DNA from: Lindgomyces ingoldianus
Taxonomy: Eukaryota > Ascomycota > Dothideomycetes > Pleosporales > Lindgomycetaceae
Assembly (NCBI RefSeq): GCF_010093535.1
Contig: NW_022985173.1
Coordinates: forward strand, 1,376,795-1,440,794
DNA: 64,000 bases
Reading direction: 5' to 3'
Position numbers and translations under genes: made by a program. Below, one piece after another: positions 1 to 12,100 of this stretch; position 1 is the first letter of the stretch, and every line of letters begins with the position of its first letter. The notes beneath the pieces are model-generated. The model was not told the DNA's origin. It was given only the letters and a program-made list of their open reading frames with translations, and did not search any database.

Positions 1-15
1 TGCATAATTGTAACA

Positions 16-3000
16 CTTATATAAATTAATAAGTTAGTTAGGGGGTATTTAAAGGTAGTTTAAATCCTATTTAGGGGTAGTATCTATAGTTTACTAAGAA
101 CAGGGATACTTATGTTAATTTAGATGTTATGTTATTAGCTTTAAACTATGCTATAGCTAACTATTTTACCTAGTTGTTCTGCTAGTAGTTTGTGTACACT
201 TATAGAACTTATTCTATTACAGCGTTTACGTTCTTAGTCTAGCTGTTAGTCTCTAGGTAAAAAGCTGTAGATAAATAGAGGACAATTTAGAGCTGTTTAT
301 AGAGTTTGTTCTAAAAGGCTAAGACAAACTGCGTACCTCTGTCTAATATAATTATGTTAGGCAGGCTATAGTAAACTTATACATATTAGTAGAATAACTA
401 GGCTATATTAGGGGCAGTTATAGAGGAACATAGTATTAGGTGTTAATACTTAGTTAAGTAATTAATAACTACTATAATATTTATATACCCTTTAGATAAA
501 GGTAGGTCTATAATAAAATTAATTAATATGTCTTTTTAAGCTTGTTTAAAAATTAGAAGCAGTTTAAGCAGGCTATTATACTTTTCTTAAAAGGCCTTTA
601 CTTTATAGTAAGTATAGCAACATAATATGTATTAGCGTACAGTATAGAACATGCAGGGCTAGTAGTACTCTCTCTGTAGTAGGTTAAGAGTCTTTCCTCT
701 GCCTAGGTGTCCTTTAACAGGCAAGTTGTGTATAATTTAAAGTAGTTTAATTCTTAGTTTATTAGAATTAGAGATTATAAGTTAGTTATAGTAATATAGC
801 TTACTATTTTAGTTTTTATAGTTAGCTAGTATTACCTTCTTTAACTAACTAGCGCTGTTTTAGAGCAGGTCTAAAGTTTCTTAGATAAATTTATTATTTA
901 GATACTTATTAGTAATAATTTAATTAATTATCTAATCTATTTTATTTAAGTTAAAGTTTAAAAATAGCTTAAGTTAAAGTAGAGTTTAGTGTTAAGCCTT
1001 TTACACTTCTTTTTAAGCAAGGATGTCTTAGAATTACTTTATAAAGGCATCTAGTTTTCTTTTATCTTAACTAAGATAATAAGTAATCTTAAAATTAAAA
1101 TAAGACAGGTATTTAGACTAATAGGCTTATTAGTAGCTAAGTTGTTTTATAGTTACAAAGTACTACAAGTTCTTATAGTTAGATAGGACCTGTATTAGAT
1201 GCGCTACACCTTTTAGTTTAGGTTGCTATTATTTAAAGTAGTGTACTATAGTAAGCAATTTCTTATTATAGATCTTATAATTACCTTTTATAAGGCTTAT
1301 TCTTTTTAAGAAGTATGCAATAGGCCTAATAGTCCTGTCTAGCTTAGTCTAGAAAAGAACTCCTGCTACTATGTAGTCTAAGGCATTAGCTTCTACAAGT
1401 ATTAGTAGTTTAGAGTTAAAGTAGCAGAGTATTAAAGCTTTAGTAAAGGCTTTTTTTAGCTAGTTAAAGAACTATTAGTAATTTAAGTTAAAGTTAAATT
1501 AAATCTTTTTCTTAGTAACTGTAATTATAAGGCTTACTAGCTATAAAAAGTTATTAATAAATTATTAGTAGAAGTTAGTAAATCTTATAAAGGCTTAAAC
1601 ATTTTTTATGTTTTTTAGGTATTGCTAATCTAGTATAGTCTAAACCTTAATAGGGTCTATTTAGATGCTATTTATAAAGATTATATATTCTAAATACATA
1701 ACCTTTAATTAGTAGAACTTACATTTATCTATGTTAAGTTGCAGACCTGCTTTTTTTATAGCCTTTAGCACTAGGCGTATATGCTGTTTATGCTCTAAAA
1801 GGCTATTACTATAAATTAAAATATTTATTTATATACATAGTGCAGAACATGTCTAAGTAGGGTTAGAGTAAGTTATTTATAAAATGTTAAAAAGTACTAG
1901 GCGTGTTAGCTAAGCTAAAGGGCATTACTAGGTACTTAAATAGTCTATATTAAGTCTAAAACACTATTAGCTACTTATTACTTTTTACTATTTTTAGCTT
2001 ATTAAAGGCAGTAATAATATTTAACTTTATAAAATACTTTGCTTTGCTTAGTTAGCTTAGAGTTTCTTATAAGAAAGGAATTAAGTATTAGTTTTTAATA
2101 GTAATAGTGTTTAGTTCTTAGTAGTTAACACAGAATTAAAGCCTACTTTTAGGTTTCTTTATAAATAGTATAGGTAACACTACTAGTAAGAAGCTAGCTT
2201 AAATAAACCTTTTTTCTAGGTTCTTATTAAAGTATTTTTAAAGCACTTTTAATTTGTTTAGCAACATTTTATATAGTAGCCTATAACTAAGTTGTTTACT
2301 AGGCTTAAAAGTTATTTAGTAATTATATAGATGTTATATTAAAAGCTTATTAGACTTATCTTAAAAAAAGACATATAATAAGTTATAGTAGTTTTAAGAA
2401 ACTATTATCTTTAAGTTAGTGCATTTTTAGGGAGCTAAAGCTTAGTTTATATTAGAAATTATAACTATGTAGATTTTATAATCTAGTTATTAAGCTAGAG
2501 TTATAAATAAGGTAGGTCTTATGTAGTAGATGTCTATCTGCTGTTTAAGTCCTAGTTTATGTCTAAATTAAGTAAGTAAAGGTTCTTTAAAAGCTTTTTT
2601 TTTTTAAGTTTAGGCAGTTATTAAATTATTTTATAAAGCTTATTTTAGTAAAAGGCCTAGCTTATTAGCCTTACTTAGGTAGTTTTTTTCTAGGTTATTA
2701 AAAAGTAGGTCTAGAGACCTTTTATATTAAGTGCTATTTAGGTGTTGTTTAGGTGTAAGTGTAAGTATACATCTTAGCATTAAAAAAAGTTAAAGTTTAA
2801 AACTTACTCTTAGTAATTAAAAGCAACCTTATGCTAATATAGCTATAGTTGTTTTAAAATTAAGTTATAACATTTTATGTTTATTATATAAAGTTTAATC
2901 TACTTTTTATAGTGTTAGTAGGTAATTATAATAGTTGTAGTATAAAAGATAGAACCTTTTTTAAGTTGTTTTTTATTAAATCTAGTTAGGTAAAATATTT
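16..3000 (-). pseudogene. GypC pol remnant: RT, RNase H, integrase
   Basis: Reading the minus strand, an RT C-terminal block (INILIYSNSLLEHKQHIRLV, near 1830-1770) is followed by 'KAGLQLNIDKCKFY', then RNase H-like sequence to about 1050. The integrase core appears near 335-20, with DRGTQF followed by a degraded 'STAF..ET' block. These blocks match Ty3/Gypsy polyproteins. Every block carries in-frame TAG/TAA stops, so no functional polyprotein is made. The upstream limit is approximate: protease and gag were not resolved in 3000-4400. The integrase C-terminus would lie beyond position 1. Confidence 0.7.
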
Positions 3001-4406
3001 AAGTAAGTAGTGTTAATTAGAAATTTAGTTTACACACTAGTTTTTTATTAATGTAACTTATGCTATTTACTTCTAAGTTAATAAAAGCCTATATTAGGGC
3101 TAATATAGTTTCTTATTATAAATATATAGAAATATTAACTTAGTACTTCTAGTTATTAGTAGGGGACTTAGCCTATAGGTTAGCAGAGATCTAGTGTTAA
3201 ATTAGTCCTAGGAGGCAACTTAGCCCTAGGACAAGCCTTTTTACAGGCTTCTACTGCTATAGCTGCAGCTATGTTAAAAGTAGTAAAGGGGATTAAAGCT
3301 TAAACATAAGTTAGAGCCCTTATAGAAATAAAATTAGAATAGTAAAAATCTTTAATAAGTGCTAGCAGCGCTACTTGCGTAGACTTAAAAAAAAAATAAA
3401 GCAGTTTTAGAAAATATAACTATGCTTACTACACTTAAAGTATTAACTTTTTTTTTTATAATCTTTACACTTTCTAGAACTAACTAAAGCATAATTTAAA
3501 TTAATTTTTATTACATTAAAGTCCTTATTTATAACTGCGCTAGTTTAGGGGCGTATTAAGGCTTGTACAGAGAGGAACCTTATGTTATTATTATAGGTAG
3601 CAATTAGGTTCACATACGTGTTAAGGTTGTTTAAGAGGGGTTCTCCTACTATAGCATGTTACAGTTTAGTTAAGAGGGAGTTATATAAGGCTGTAATTAG
3701 ACTTATCTTATTTAAGCCTATATTAGATGCAAGTTAGTAAAACTTAGTAAAGTGTAAAGTAAAGCTTTTCTTTTCTTATTATAAAGTGTTTAGGCAACTT
3801 AGGGCTGTTAACTTTTTATTTAGGTCTCTATAAGTTACTTATAGAAACGCTATAAATTAATCTAAGTTAATAATATCTTTATCTATTAGTAAGTTAATTA
3901 AGGCTGTTATATTATAGTTAAGTTAAAAGTAGGCATATAGTAACTAAAAGTGTTTAGAGGGGAATTAGTCTATGTTTCCTTTAAGTTTGTATTAAAGCTT
4001 ATGTAGGAAGAAAAGTAGGTCTTTCTATTTTCTGTTAAACAGCAGGGGATTAGGGAGTTAGTTAGATTTTATTACTAGGTTAGAGAGGTTACAGGTTGTA
4101 AGCAGCATTAGATAGGAGAGAGTTAAGCTATCTCTAGACTTCTAGGTAGGCTTTAAAGCTAGTAAGTTCTTAGTTCCTACTACTATAATAAGAGTTAAGG
4201 CAGAAACAGACTACTTAACAACACAAAGCTGTTTTTTAAAGTCTTTTTAAAAAGCTTTTAAGTTTATAACATAGCAGCTTTCTTATAAAGTAAGCGCTTT
4301 TTAAAAGGCTTCTTAGCTTACTTTAATAGCTTAAAGTTATATAAGTACTAAGCTTATTAGATTAGATTTAGAGGCTATTCTTAGCTAAAGTTTTAACACA
4401 ACATAA

Positions 4407-4726
4407 TGTTACAATTATGCATAAGTAAGGTTATAGAGCTTTATAGAGGTCTAGTTTAATTACTATGTAAGGTATTATAGTAGGTATAAGATGTTGTGTA
4501 AGGAATAAAAAAGTTTAAAAAGAAATTAGTAATTAAATACTTAGCTTAAAAGTCTAAGCGCTTTAGGTATAAATTAAGCCTGTTTTAGGTTTAGTTAGTG
4601 TTAAGACAGTTTATGCTTAAGTTTATGTCTGTGTTGTGTTGTGTTTGTGTTAGACGTGCACTAATAATACTCTAGTACGCGTCTAATATAGTTATGTCTG
4701 GGATTAAGAGAGGATACTGTGACACT
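4407..4726 (-). repeat. Probable 5' LTR of GypC (320 bp)
   Basis: On the minus strand it starts TGTCACAG and ends GTAACA, the TG...CA form of an LTR. It lies exactly between the gag side of GypC and the interrupted GypB fragment. The partner LTR is outside the window, so the ends are inferred, not confirmed by a pair. Confidence 0.5.
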
Positions 4727-6134
4727 TAGTAAATAATAAGGCATAGAAGTAAAAAGTAAATTTATAGTTATATACAATAGTATTACAACTTTATAGACAT
4801 TATGCTAGGAAGGTTTAATAGTAAGCTATTAGACACCTTTAGACTCTCTTTTTTCTTTTTCTCTACTCTTTTTTCTTTTCTTTCTCCTCTTCTTTTTTCT
4901 TTTTAGACTTTTTTTAAACCCTCTTTACTTTATCTTTAGCTACTTAAGAGCGCTGTAATGTCTACTTAAAAGTTAGACATTAGAGCTTCTAGGGCTAAAA
5001 CCTAATAAAGCAGCTTAGTATTCTAGTAGAATAAGGCCACCTAGACACTAGCTATAGAAAGACTAGCTTCCTAACTCTTTATAACTTACACTACTTACGC
5101 TAAGTTCTAAGTAAACTTTAAAATAGCTTTAAAAGCCTTTTTTTTATCCTCTTTACTTTTTATGTCTTAGGCTGCTGCCTATAGCTTAAAATAGCTTTAA
5201 AGGACTTAAAAGTTTTTTTTATAATATAAAAAAACCTACACGCGTGTTAGTAAACTATACCTTAGTAGTATTAAACTATATTTATATAAAGTTGTATTTT
5301 TTATTATGTAAGGTGTAATACTTGCATTTTTTTAATTTAAAGAACTAAAAAAAGAACTTAACCTAAAAGCTATAGGCTAGGGCGTAGGCAGCCTAAAGGC
5401 AGATAACTTAAAACGCCTTTAAAGAGGCTCTAAAAGGGGGGCAGAGCAGCATAGTAATTTTCTTTAATGCTATAATTAGTTAGTAGACTAAGCTATAGAA
5501 TATTAAGTGTATAATAATACTTATAAAGTAAAGATTTAGATAATAGCTAAAAAAGAAACTAATAACATTAACTAGACTATATAAGTAAAATAAGCAAACA
5601 CTTATTACTATAAATAATAGGTTTACTATATTAATAATAACTACACTACTAGTTACTACTAAATAAAAATTTTATAATAAAGGCATTATATTAGTATTAG
5701 GTTTTTAGTCTATTTCTTAGTAATATAAAATTTTAGTTAAGATAGTTATACTTATTATATTTTATTTAAATTAGTTTTAAAGCATTTTTAAATACTTTTT
5801 AAACACTGCAAATAGGGACTATTAGCTTATAAAAAAGGAAGTAGTGTAATAATTCTACAAATTATTCTATCTTAGGTTGCTTAGATCCTATCTAAAGGGT
5901 CCCTGTATTAGACCTAACTATAACTTAACCTAGTCCCCTGCAGTTACCCCTATTCTCTTATATATTTAGTTGCACCTTGCCTCTGTAGCTAGCTTAGTAG
6001 TTTTCTAATATCCTTTTGTACAAGGCCTATAGGTGTTAATGGCATTCCCAGGTTCAGAGTCCCCACGCACTCCCATATGCCTCTAAGTGGATTCCCACCG
6101 CATTCGGACCCATTGTCTTGCCTGCCCCGTTACA
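4727..6134 (+). mobile_element. GypB-family fragment: 3' end of internal region plus 3' LTR
   Basis: This stretch aligns by eye, in opposite orientation, with 21220-22640, the 3' end of the full-length GypB. A purine-rich tract (aaaaaaggaagtag) precedes the LTR at 5845, as expected of a polypurine tract. The 5' side is cut off by GypC. The strand opposite to pol (minus, about 4800-5400) is the counterpart of the lysine/arginine-rich antisense frame described for GypB. Confidence 0.7.
5845..6134 (+). repeat. GypB-family LTR (290 bp)
   Basis: Same family as the LTRs at 15504, 21220, 28143 and the almost unmutated solo LTR at 55466. It begins TGTAATAATTC and ends CCGTTACA. Its first half is heavily converted to TpA; its last 110 bases are nearly intact. 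Confidence 0.85.
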
Positions 6135-6224
6135 ATTAGCATTAGCTATATTAGTGTGTTAGAGATTAGCATTAGCTATATTAGTGTGTTAGAGATTAGC
6201 ATTAGCTATATTAGTGTGTTAGAG
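6135..6224 (+). repeat. Minisatellite, three 30-bp units, RIP-mutated
   Basis: Three consecutive identical 30-base units (attagcattagctatattag...) directly abut the LTR end. The unmutated counterpart of the unit is at 63431-63549. Confidence 0.85.
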
Positions 6225-6436
6225 ATTAGTATTAGCTACGCTTAGTTACAGGCTGTAATTAGTTATATGCTATAGTTAAATATTGTTATTATATGTCTAT
6301 TACCTGTCTAATACTAATTTGCTAAGCATTATGCTACAACTATTCTTTAACCTAAATAACCTACCTTAATGTACTAACTATTGCTCTAAGCAAGCTTTGC
6401 TTTTACAGATTATTTATAAACTGTTGTAGTATTTTA
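6225..6436. other. Unassigned AT-rich spacer
   Basis: No coding frame or known repeat was recognised. Together with the minisatellite it forms about 300 bp separating an LTR from the 5' internal sequence of the next GypB-family copy. Confidence 0.5.
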
Positions 6437-7270
6437 TTATATTAGAAAACTTACTTTTACTAGTAATAGCCTTATTATAATATTACACTAATTATTTATT
6501 TAACTATGTCTAAGCTCTAAAATGTGTTTAATTCAGTTTAGGTTATAATACTTACACACTATTATATTAAACTATTTAGTCTATAAATAGAATTTTAAAG
6601 ACCTTTTATTAACTAAAGCTTTTAAGTTTAGAACTTTTTATCCTCTATAATTAGAATTACTTTTAAAAAAGTTATAAAAAGTAAGGTAAAATAAAAACTT
6701 AAAGACTACTAATAACTTATAAAAATTAAAGGTAACTACTAATGTCTAACTAACTACTCTTTAATTCTAGAATTAAAATACACTCTAGCTAAAGTAAGCT
6801 CTTTAAAGTTAATTAATAATCTATGTTAATAGCTAAACTTACTTTTACAGCACCTAAAGCTATACTCTTACTTAATTTAAAGTTAACTTTTAGTAGTATA
6901 TTTATTAATAATTAGATTACTTAATTATAAGCATAGCTTAAGTAGCTAATTTAGCTAAAAAAAAAAAACCACTAGTTAACTTTTACTAACTACTAAATTA
7001 CCTTTAATAACACTTTATACTACTTTTACTACTTTAAGTGTAAGAGACTTTTTAAGCACTTTTTAGACTTAGTAAATCTACTTTACTAAATACACACTTA
7101 AAATTAGAATTTTTATAAATAGTAAAGAACTTATGTTTAAATAATAGTAGGCTTTTATTATAAATAGACTTAATATTAATTTAAATTACTATTAAAGTAA
7201 GTGTACACACATAGCATTAATATAAAAACATATAGCTAGTATTGCAAAGAATTATCTAGAGCTAGGATAC
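6437..7270 (+). mobile_element. GypB2: 5' internal (leader/gag) part of a second GypB-family element
   Basis: From 'ttatattagaaaacttac' onward it aligns with the reverse complement of 28142 downward, i.e. the sequence right after the 5' LTR of GypB. It is interrupted at 7270 by GypA and resumes at 14919. gag is unreadable because of stops. Confidence 0.65.
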
Positions 7271-7899
7271 TGTTACAATCCTTACTTCGTTGAAATGGTA
7301 TTTTCAGAAGTACGTCGGCCTATAATAGTATGTGAGCGAGAGGGGCAGAACTTAGCTGGATCGGGTGTACAGTCCGTCGAGCAGAGTACGGGATAATGCG
7401 GGATAAGGGATAGGCAGGCTTGTAGTTTAACCAAGCAGCTGTATAGAGAGCTAGTAAACCTGATCTGTAGGGATAGGAATAGAGGTATATATAGTGCAAG
7501 ATATACAAGGTAGCTAGGTCCTGTTAGTTAAGGTCACAGCTTCTTAGTTTAGAAAAGATAAGATAAGGGGTAGTCTTAATAGTAAACTAAACAGTAATTA
7601 CAGCCTTCTAACTATAGTTGTGATTAAGACTATATACATAGGGTTTGCATGCGTTTGCATGCATTGCAGGCGTTGCATGCACTGCCTACATCTACCTGCA
7701 ACGCCTGTATTGCCTGCAATGCTTTAGTCCCTATTAGACAGTGCATTCTGCAAGGCTTTTATCTAAAAGCTAGAGCCATTCCTTATCTGTCCTGTTACGT
7801 GATTTGTACAGCGCAGGGCTAAGCGTCCTCCATCTAACGTCGTTTGGGCTGTGTGGGACAGCCAGTTAGGTTATTACAGTCTGACTGTTAGCTGTAACA
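7271..7899 (-). repeat. GypA 3' LTR (629 bp)
   Basis: Pairs with 14285-14913. Its outer part (7271 to about 7440) keeps CpG sites that are TpA in the other copy; its inner part is mutated. It contains a GCATGC/TTGCAGG-rich stretch near 7650-7720 built from short 'gcatgcgtt/gcaggcgtt' repeats. Confidence 0.93.
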
Positions 7900-8152
7900 C
7901 GTAGGCTTCCCTCCTAGTTAGCGTCCTTGCTGTTACGTTCTTCCTGTTGCAAGTGTTAGATTTTCTTTTTAGCTAGTGCATGTCCTTCTTTAAAGGCTAG
8001 TCTTATGTCTATCTGTTTTAACTATGCCTTATTAAGTTTCTTATATTTCTGCTGTTGCTTGTTGCCTTTGTACTATTACTTATCTTAATCTTTATTATTG
8101 CATAAAAATGTGTCCTTATAGTCCTTACTAGTTACATAGTTTATCTTACATA

Positions 8153-8689
8153 ATGTCCTTATTATTAGACAAGTGCGTAGAGTGTGTGCAGAAGGGTAGT
8201 TGTTGCAACGCTTTTGTTTCTAATGCAGCCTAAAATTATTTAGAGCGTAAGGAGAAAAAGTTGTGTAGGGAACTAGAGGCGGCAGCAGAGAAGGAGATAA
8301 AGGAAAAGGAGAGGGAGATGCAGGAGCAGACTAAATCCCTAAGGCGTCTTTAGTTCTTTATAGCTTAGCAGGAACAAGTTTAGAAATAATTAAAGGTATT
8401 AGAGGATTAAAGGGTAAAGTATCTAGAAGAAGACCTTTTATTGCTAGATAAGCTTAAAGCGCTTAAGGCAGAGGCAGCAGGTCTTTCTCCCCTTTAGCCT
8501 ATATTAAAGAGTTGTAGGCTTCCTACATTGCAGCCACCTAATGCTGCTGTAGTTTTATCTAATAATAGTGTTTTCTAGTCTAGGGAACTTTCTCTAGAGT
8601 AGTTTTGTCTAGAAGAGACTCTAGGTATTTATAAAGGGCCTAAGAAGCGTTTGCTAGGCTTTTAAGAGGTTCTTATGTGTTTTTACTAG
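8153..8689 (+). pseudogene. Antisense accessory ORF of GypA (Cys motif plus coiled coil)
   Basis: The function is unknown. A frame of 178 codons opens with ATG (MSLLLDKCVECVQKGSCCNA) and runs to a TAG at 8687, broken by about nine internal stops of the RIP type. Residues 7-16 form a C-x2-C-x5-CC cluster that could bind zinc. A strongly charged coiled-coil segment follows, rich in K/E/R (LERKEKKLCRELEAAAEKE), then 'KYLEEDLLLLDKLKALKAEA'. It is on the strand opposite to pol, and its last codons lie opposite the chromodomain codons. A homologue with the same organisation is at 43989-44543 in GypD-1. Selection on this frame is inferred from conservation between two Gypsy families, not proven. Confidence 0.6.
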
Positions 8690-11600
8690 TAGGCTATCCT
8701 TTCTATTTTATTAGGTATTTGTTTTCTTTATAGTCTAAGATCTTTTCTACTTTATATTTCTATTCTTCCTCTTTCTAGCTAGTAGTTACAAGGGGAATTT
8801 TCTTAGGTGCAAGTTTAAGTTTAGAGACATAGAACTAAAGGTGTACTTGCATTTCCTTAGGTAGCTTTAGTTTGCAGATGCCTAGGCGTGTTTGTATTAC
8901 GCAGTATAGTCCTATGCGTTTTTCTGCTAACTTTCTAGAAAGTCTTAGTATCCTAAGGTCTTTTATGTCTAGATATATATAATTATTTAGATGTATTTCT
9001 AGTGCTAGTTTTTTTTTCTTATTTACTGCGTTTTCTATAGTTTCTTTAGTTAATTAGGCTTTTTTAGTAAGTTTCTAATGCAGTTCTAGAAGCTTAGTTG
9101 TCTTATCTATTGCTTCTAAAAAGTTAGTTAGTTATAAGCTATAAGGCTTATATTATAGAGTATATCTAAAATTAGCTTTATAGGGTGTTTCTTTAGTTAT
9201 TGCTAATTTAGAGGTGTTAATAATAAATTATGCTATTAGCAGCTATTTTACCTAATCTGTTTATTTATATAAGATATATTTTTATAGAATTTTTTTAACT
9301 TTTATGTTTACTTTTTCTATTTATCTGTCTATTTGCAGGTAGTAGGTAGTAGAGAGTCTGTAATTAATTCTAAGGTGTTTAACTAAAGCTGTCTAGAATT
9401 TACTAGTAAACAGTTTATTATAATTAGAGATAATAGTTTTAGAGTATCTATGCATAGCAAAGATGTTCTTTTCTAGCTTAAATATAAGTTTCTTAGCTAT
9501 AATGCTTTTTTTAGATAGCTATAAGTAAATAAATTTAGTAGTCTTGTTAATAACTTATGCAATTATGTTGCATAATCTCTCTATACTAGGTTCTTATAAT
9601 AGCAGTAGTCTAGTAATAAAATCTATAGTTACTATAGTTTATAGTTAACTAGGTGCTGTTATTAGTTAAAAAAGGCTATAAGGTTTATAGCGTTAAGGGT
9701 TATTTTTATTGTAGGTGTTGCATTTTTATAAGACTTTAGTGCACAAGTGTTTTAATTAAGGTATTTTGTAGAGTATAGCAACTTTAATCTTTTTTTATAA
9801 GAAACTAATCCTTAGATAACTAAACATTAGGGCTTTATAGTATTCCTGTATAAGGTTCTTCTATCCCTGTTTAACTATTGTAAGAGAGCATAGTATTTGC
9901 TCTAGGTCTAGTCCTCTATAAACTATTCCTTTATAGGTTTCCTTAAAAATTATAAATTCTTCTAAGTTCTGCTTATTTGCCTTAAAATAGTCTGCGCGCC
10001 TACTTAAGGCGTTAGCTTACTAGTTGCTGTTTCCTGCTACATGTTTAATAACAAAGTTAAACTAAGCAAGTTTTATAGCCTATTGTACATGCATTAGTAA
10101 AAGTTTCTTAGTAGTAAGGAAAGTAACAAGGTTTACATAGTTAGTGTAGATTATAAATTATTAACTAAAGCTTTAAAGCTCTACTTTCTAGCTTCTGCAT
10201 GCGTTTACTATAGCTTTTAGTTCTTTATTAGGAATAGTATATTTCTGCTTAAGTAGCGTAAATTTTATAGAGTAATAGGCTACAGGATGCTATTAACTGT
10301 TCTTCTGTTTTTATAAGAGGGCAGCTTTTTCTGCTTTTAATAAGGCATTAGTATGTACTTTTGTTTCTAGTGTAGGGTTGTACATTCTAAGAACAGAGTA
10401 GGTTGTTATTATTTACTTTAGTTCCTAAAAAGCTTTTTTTATTTCTATTATCTATTAGAATTTCTAAGTTGCTCTTTCCTTTAAGGTTGCATTTATAAGG
10501 GGGAGAGCTATTTTTAAATAATCCTTAATTATTCTTTGTACGTAGCTAGTAAGGCCTAGAAATCCTTTAATTTCTGTTACAGTAGTTAGTGTTAGCTAGT
10601 CTAATACCTTATTTACTTTAGCAGGGTCTATCTTTATTTCTTCTTTATTAATAATAAATCTTAAATATTTAGTTTTTTATATGTTAAATTTATATTTTTT
10701 TAGTTATAAGTGTAGTCTATATTGTTAGAGTTAGTTAAGCACAAGTTTTACCTTAGATATATAGTCTGCTCTATCTTTTTTAGTATATATTAGGACATTA
10801 TCTAGATAAACAAGTACAAATATGTCTAGGTAAGGGTTAAGTGCAGTGTTAATAACTTATTAGAAGGTTGCTAGGGCGTTAGTTAATCTAAACAGCATAA
10901 TAAAAAGTTTATACAGTCCTCTAGAGGTCTAGAAGGTAGTTATTTATTTATGTCTTTTCTTAATTCTTATTTTGTTAAACCTGTCTTAGACATTAAACTT
11001 TGTAAAGTGTTTAGTTCCTTTAAGTTAATTTATAATATCTTAGATAATTAGCAGGGGGTATTAATCCTTTATAGTATTATTATTTAGGGTTTAGTAGTTT
11101 TAACATACTTACACCTTGCTATTCTTTTTCTTTGCAAAGGTTACTGCTAATGCTACAAGACTATTGCTTTCCCTAATGTGTTCTTAAGATAACATCCTGT
11201 CTATATATTCTTAGAGAGCTTCTTTTTAGGCTTTTATTAATAGTTGTAGTTTGTGCGTTTTTAGTTATAGGTTTAGTTTAAGGTTAATAGCATAGTCCTA
11301 GGGTTAATGTGGCAGTAGTTCTTCTAGGTCTTCTAGGGTTTTAAACATGTCCTTATAGCCCTTGTACTCCTTAGGTATTCTAGCTGTTTCCTGTACTATT
11401 TAGTAGATTCTAATCTAGTTAAGATCCTGTTCCTTTTTAAATTCTTTAAAGAAGATTTCCTTTAGTTCTTCCTTTATTAAGCAGACTGCTTAGGCTTCTA
11501 GCTCCTAGTAGGGGAACATCTGTAGTTTCTCCTGTTAGTAATGCGCCGCGTGGATTGCTTCTAGATTGCTTAGGCTAGTTAAAGACATAGTCTACTAGTT

Positions 11601-12100
11601 AATTGCTAAGTTGTGTTTATAAAGCTAGTTATAGCCTAAAATTACTTAGTATTTTCCTCTTAATAGTAGTATGTTAAATAATATCTAGTCTTTAATCTTT
11701 TTAGCTTTAGTAATAAGTTTTTTAGTTTTAAGTTAGATTTATCCTACACTGTACTCTATTAACAAGGCGTTAGCTAGGGATACTCTAAAGGGGTTTTTCT
11801 TAGCTTAGAAGGGTATGTGTTCTTAATTAACCTATTTAGAGTTAATTACTGTGAATGTGCATCTGCTGTCTATTAGAGCAAGTCCTGTCCACTCCTATCC
11901 TAGGCGTGTAAGGGTAATTTTAGTTATTAGGCTTTATTCTAGTCCCTATCCTACTGCAATAAGAACGCAGAGCTTATAGAGAGTTTCCTTATAGTCTATT
12001 CTGTTGTCTTTCTTAACAGTTTCTGCAGCATTCTTATATTCTGCTAGTTAATCTAGTTGTACCTTATATTCTTAATGTCCTAGTATTATGCACTTAGGTA
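8640..12100 (-). pseudogene. GypA pol remnant: protease, RT, RNase H, integrase, chromodomain
   Basis: Minus-strand blocks in order: protease-like 'ALIDSRCTFTVINSK' (about 11895-11845), RT active-site block 'VLVYLDNVLIYTK' (about 10830-10790, YLDN in place of YLDD), integrase 'NKLFTSKF', 'LSTTYYLQIDRQ' and 'ETLYKANFRYT' (about 9450-9150), a 'RKLAEKRIG...FYVSKLKLAP' C-terminal block, and a chromodomain with 'KVEKILDYKENKYLIK' (about 8780-8650). This is the domain order of fungal chromoviruses. Many in-frame stops make it non-functional. Confidence 0.85.

Larger units (their letters stand above)
1..4726 (-). mobile_element. GypC: Ty3/Gypsy retrotransposon, RIP-degraded, truncated by window start
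   Basis: The minus strand encodes broken Gypsy pol in the order RT, RNase H, integrase toward position 1. The 3' LTR lies outside the window. A probable 5' LTR sits at 4407-4726. The element interrupts a plus-strand GypB-family fragment that starts at 4727. No frame is open: stops are mostly TAG and TAA at former Gln and Trp codons, as RIP produces. Nothing beyond retrotransposon remains was seen here. Confidence 0.75.

Noticed and set aside
1..4421. Terminal inverted repeats of a DNA transposon (15-bp match between 1-15 and 4407-4421)
   Set aside because: The interval encodes Gypsy RT and integrase, and 4407 is better explained as an LTR edge.
7320..7508. 62-codon minus-strand frame
   Set aside because: It lies entirely within the GypA LTR.
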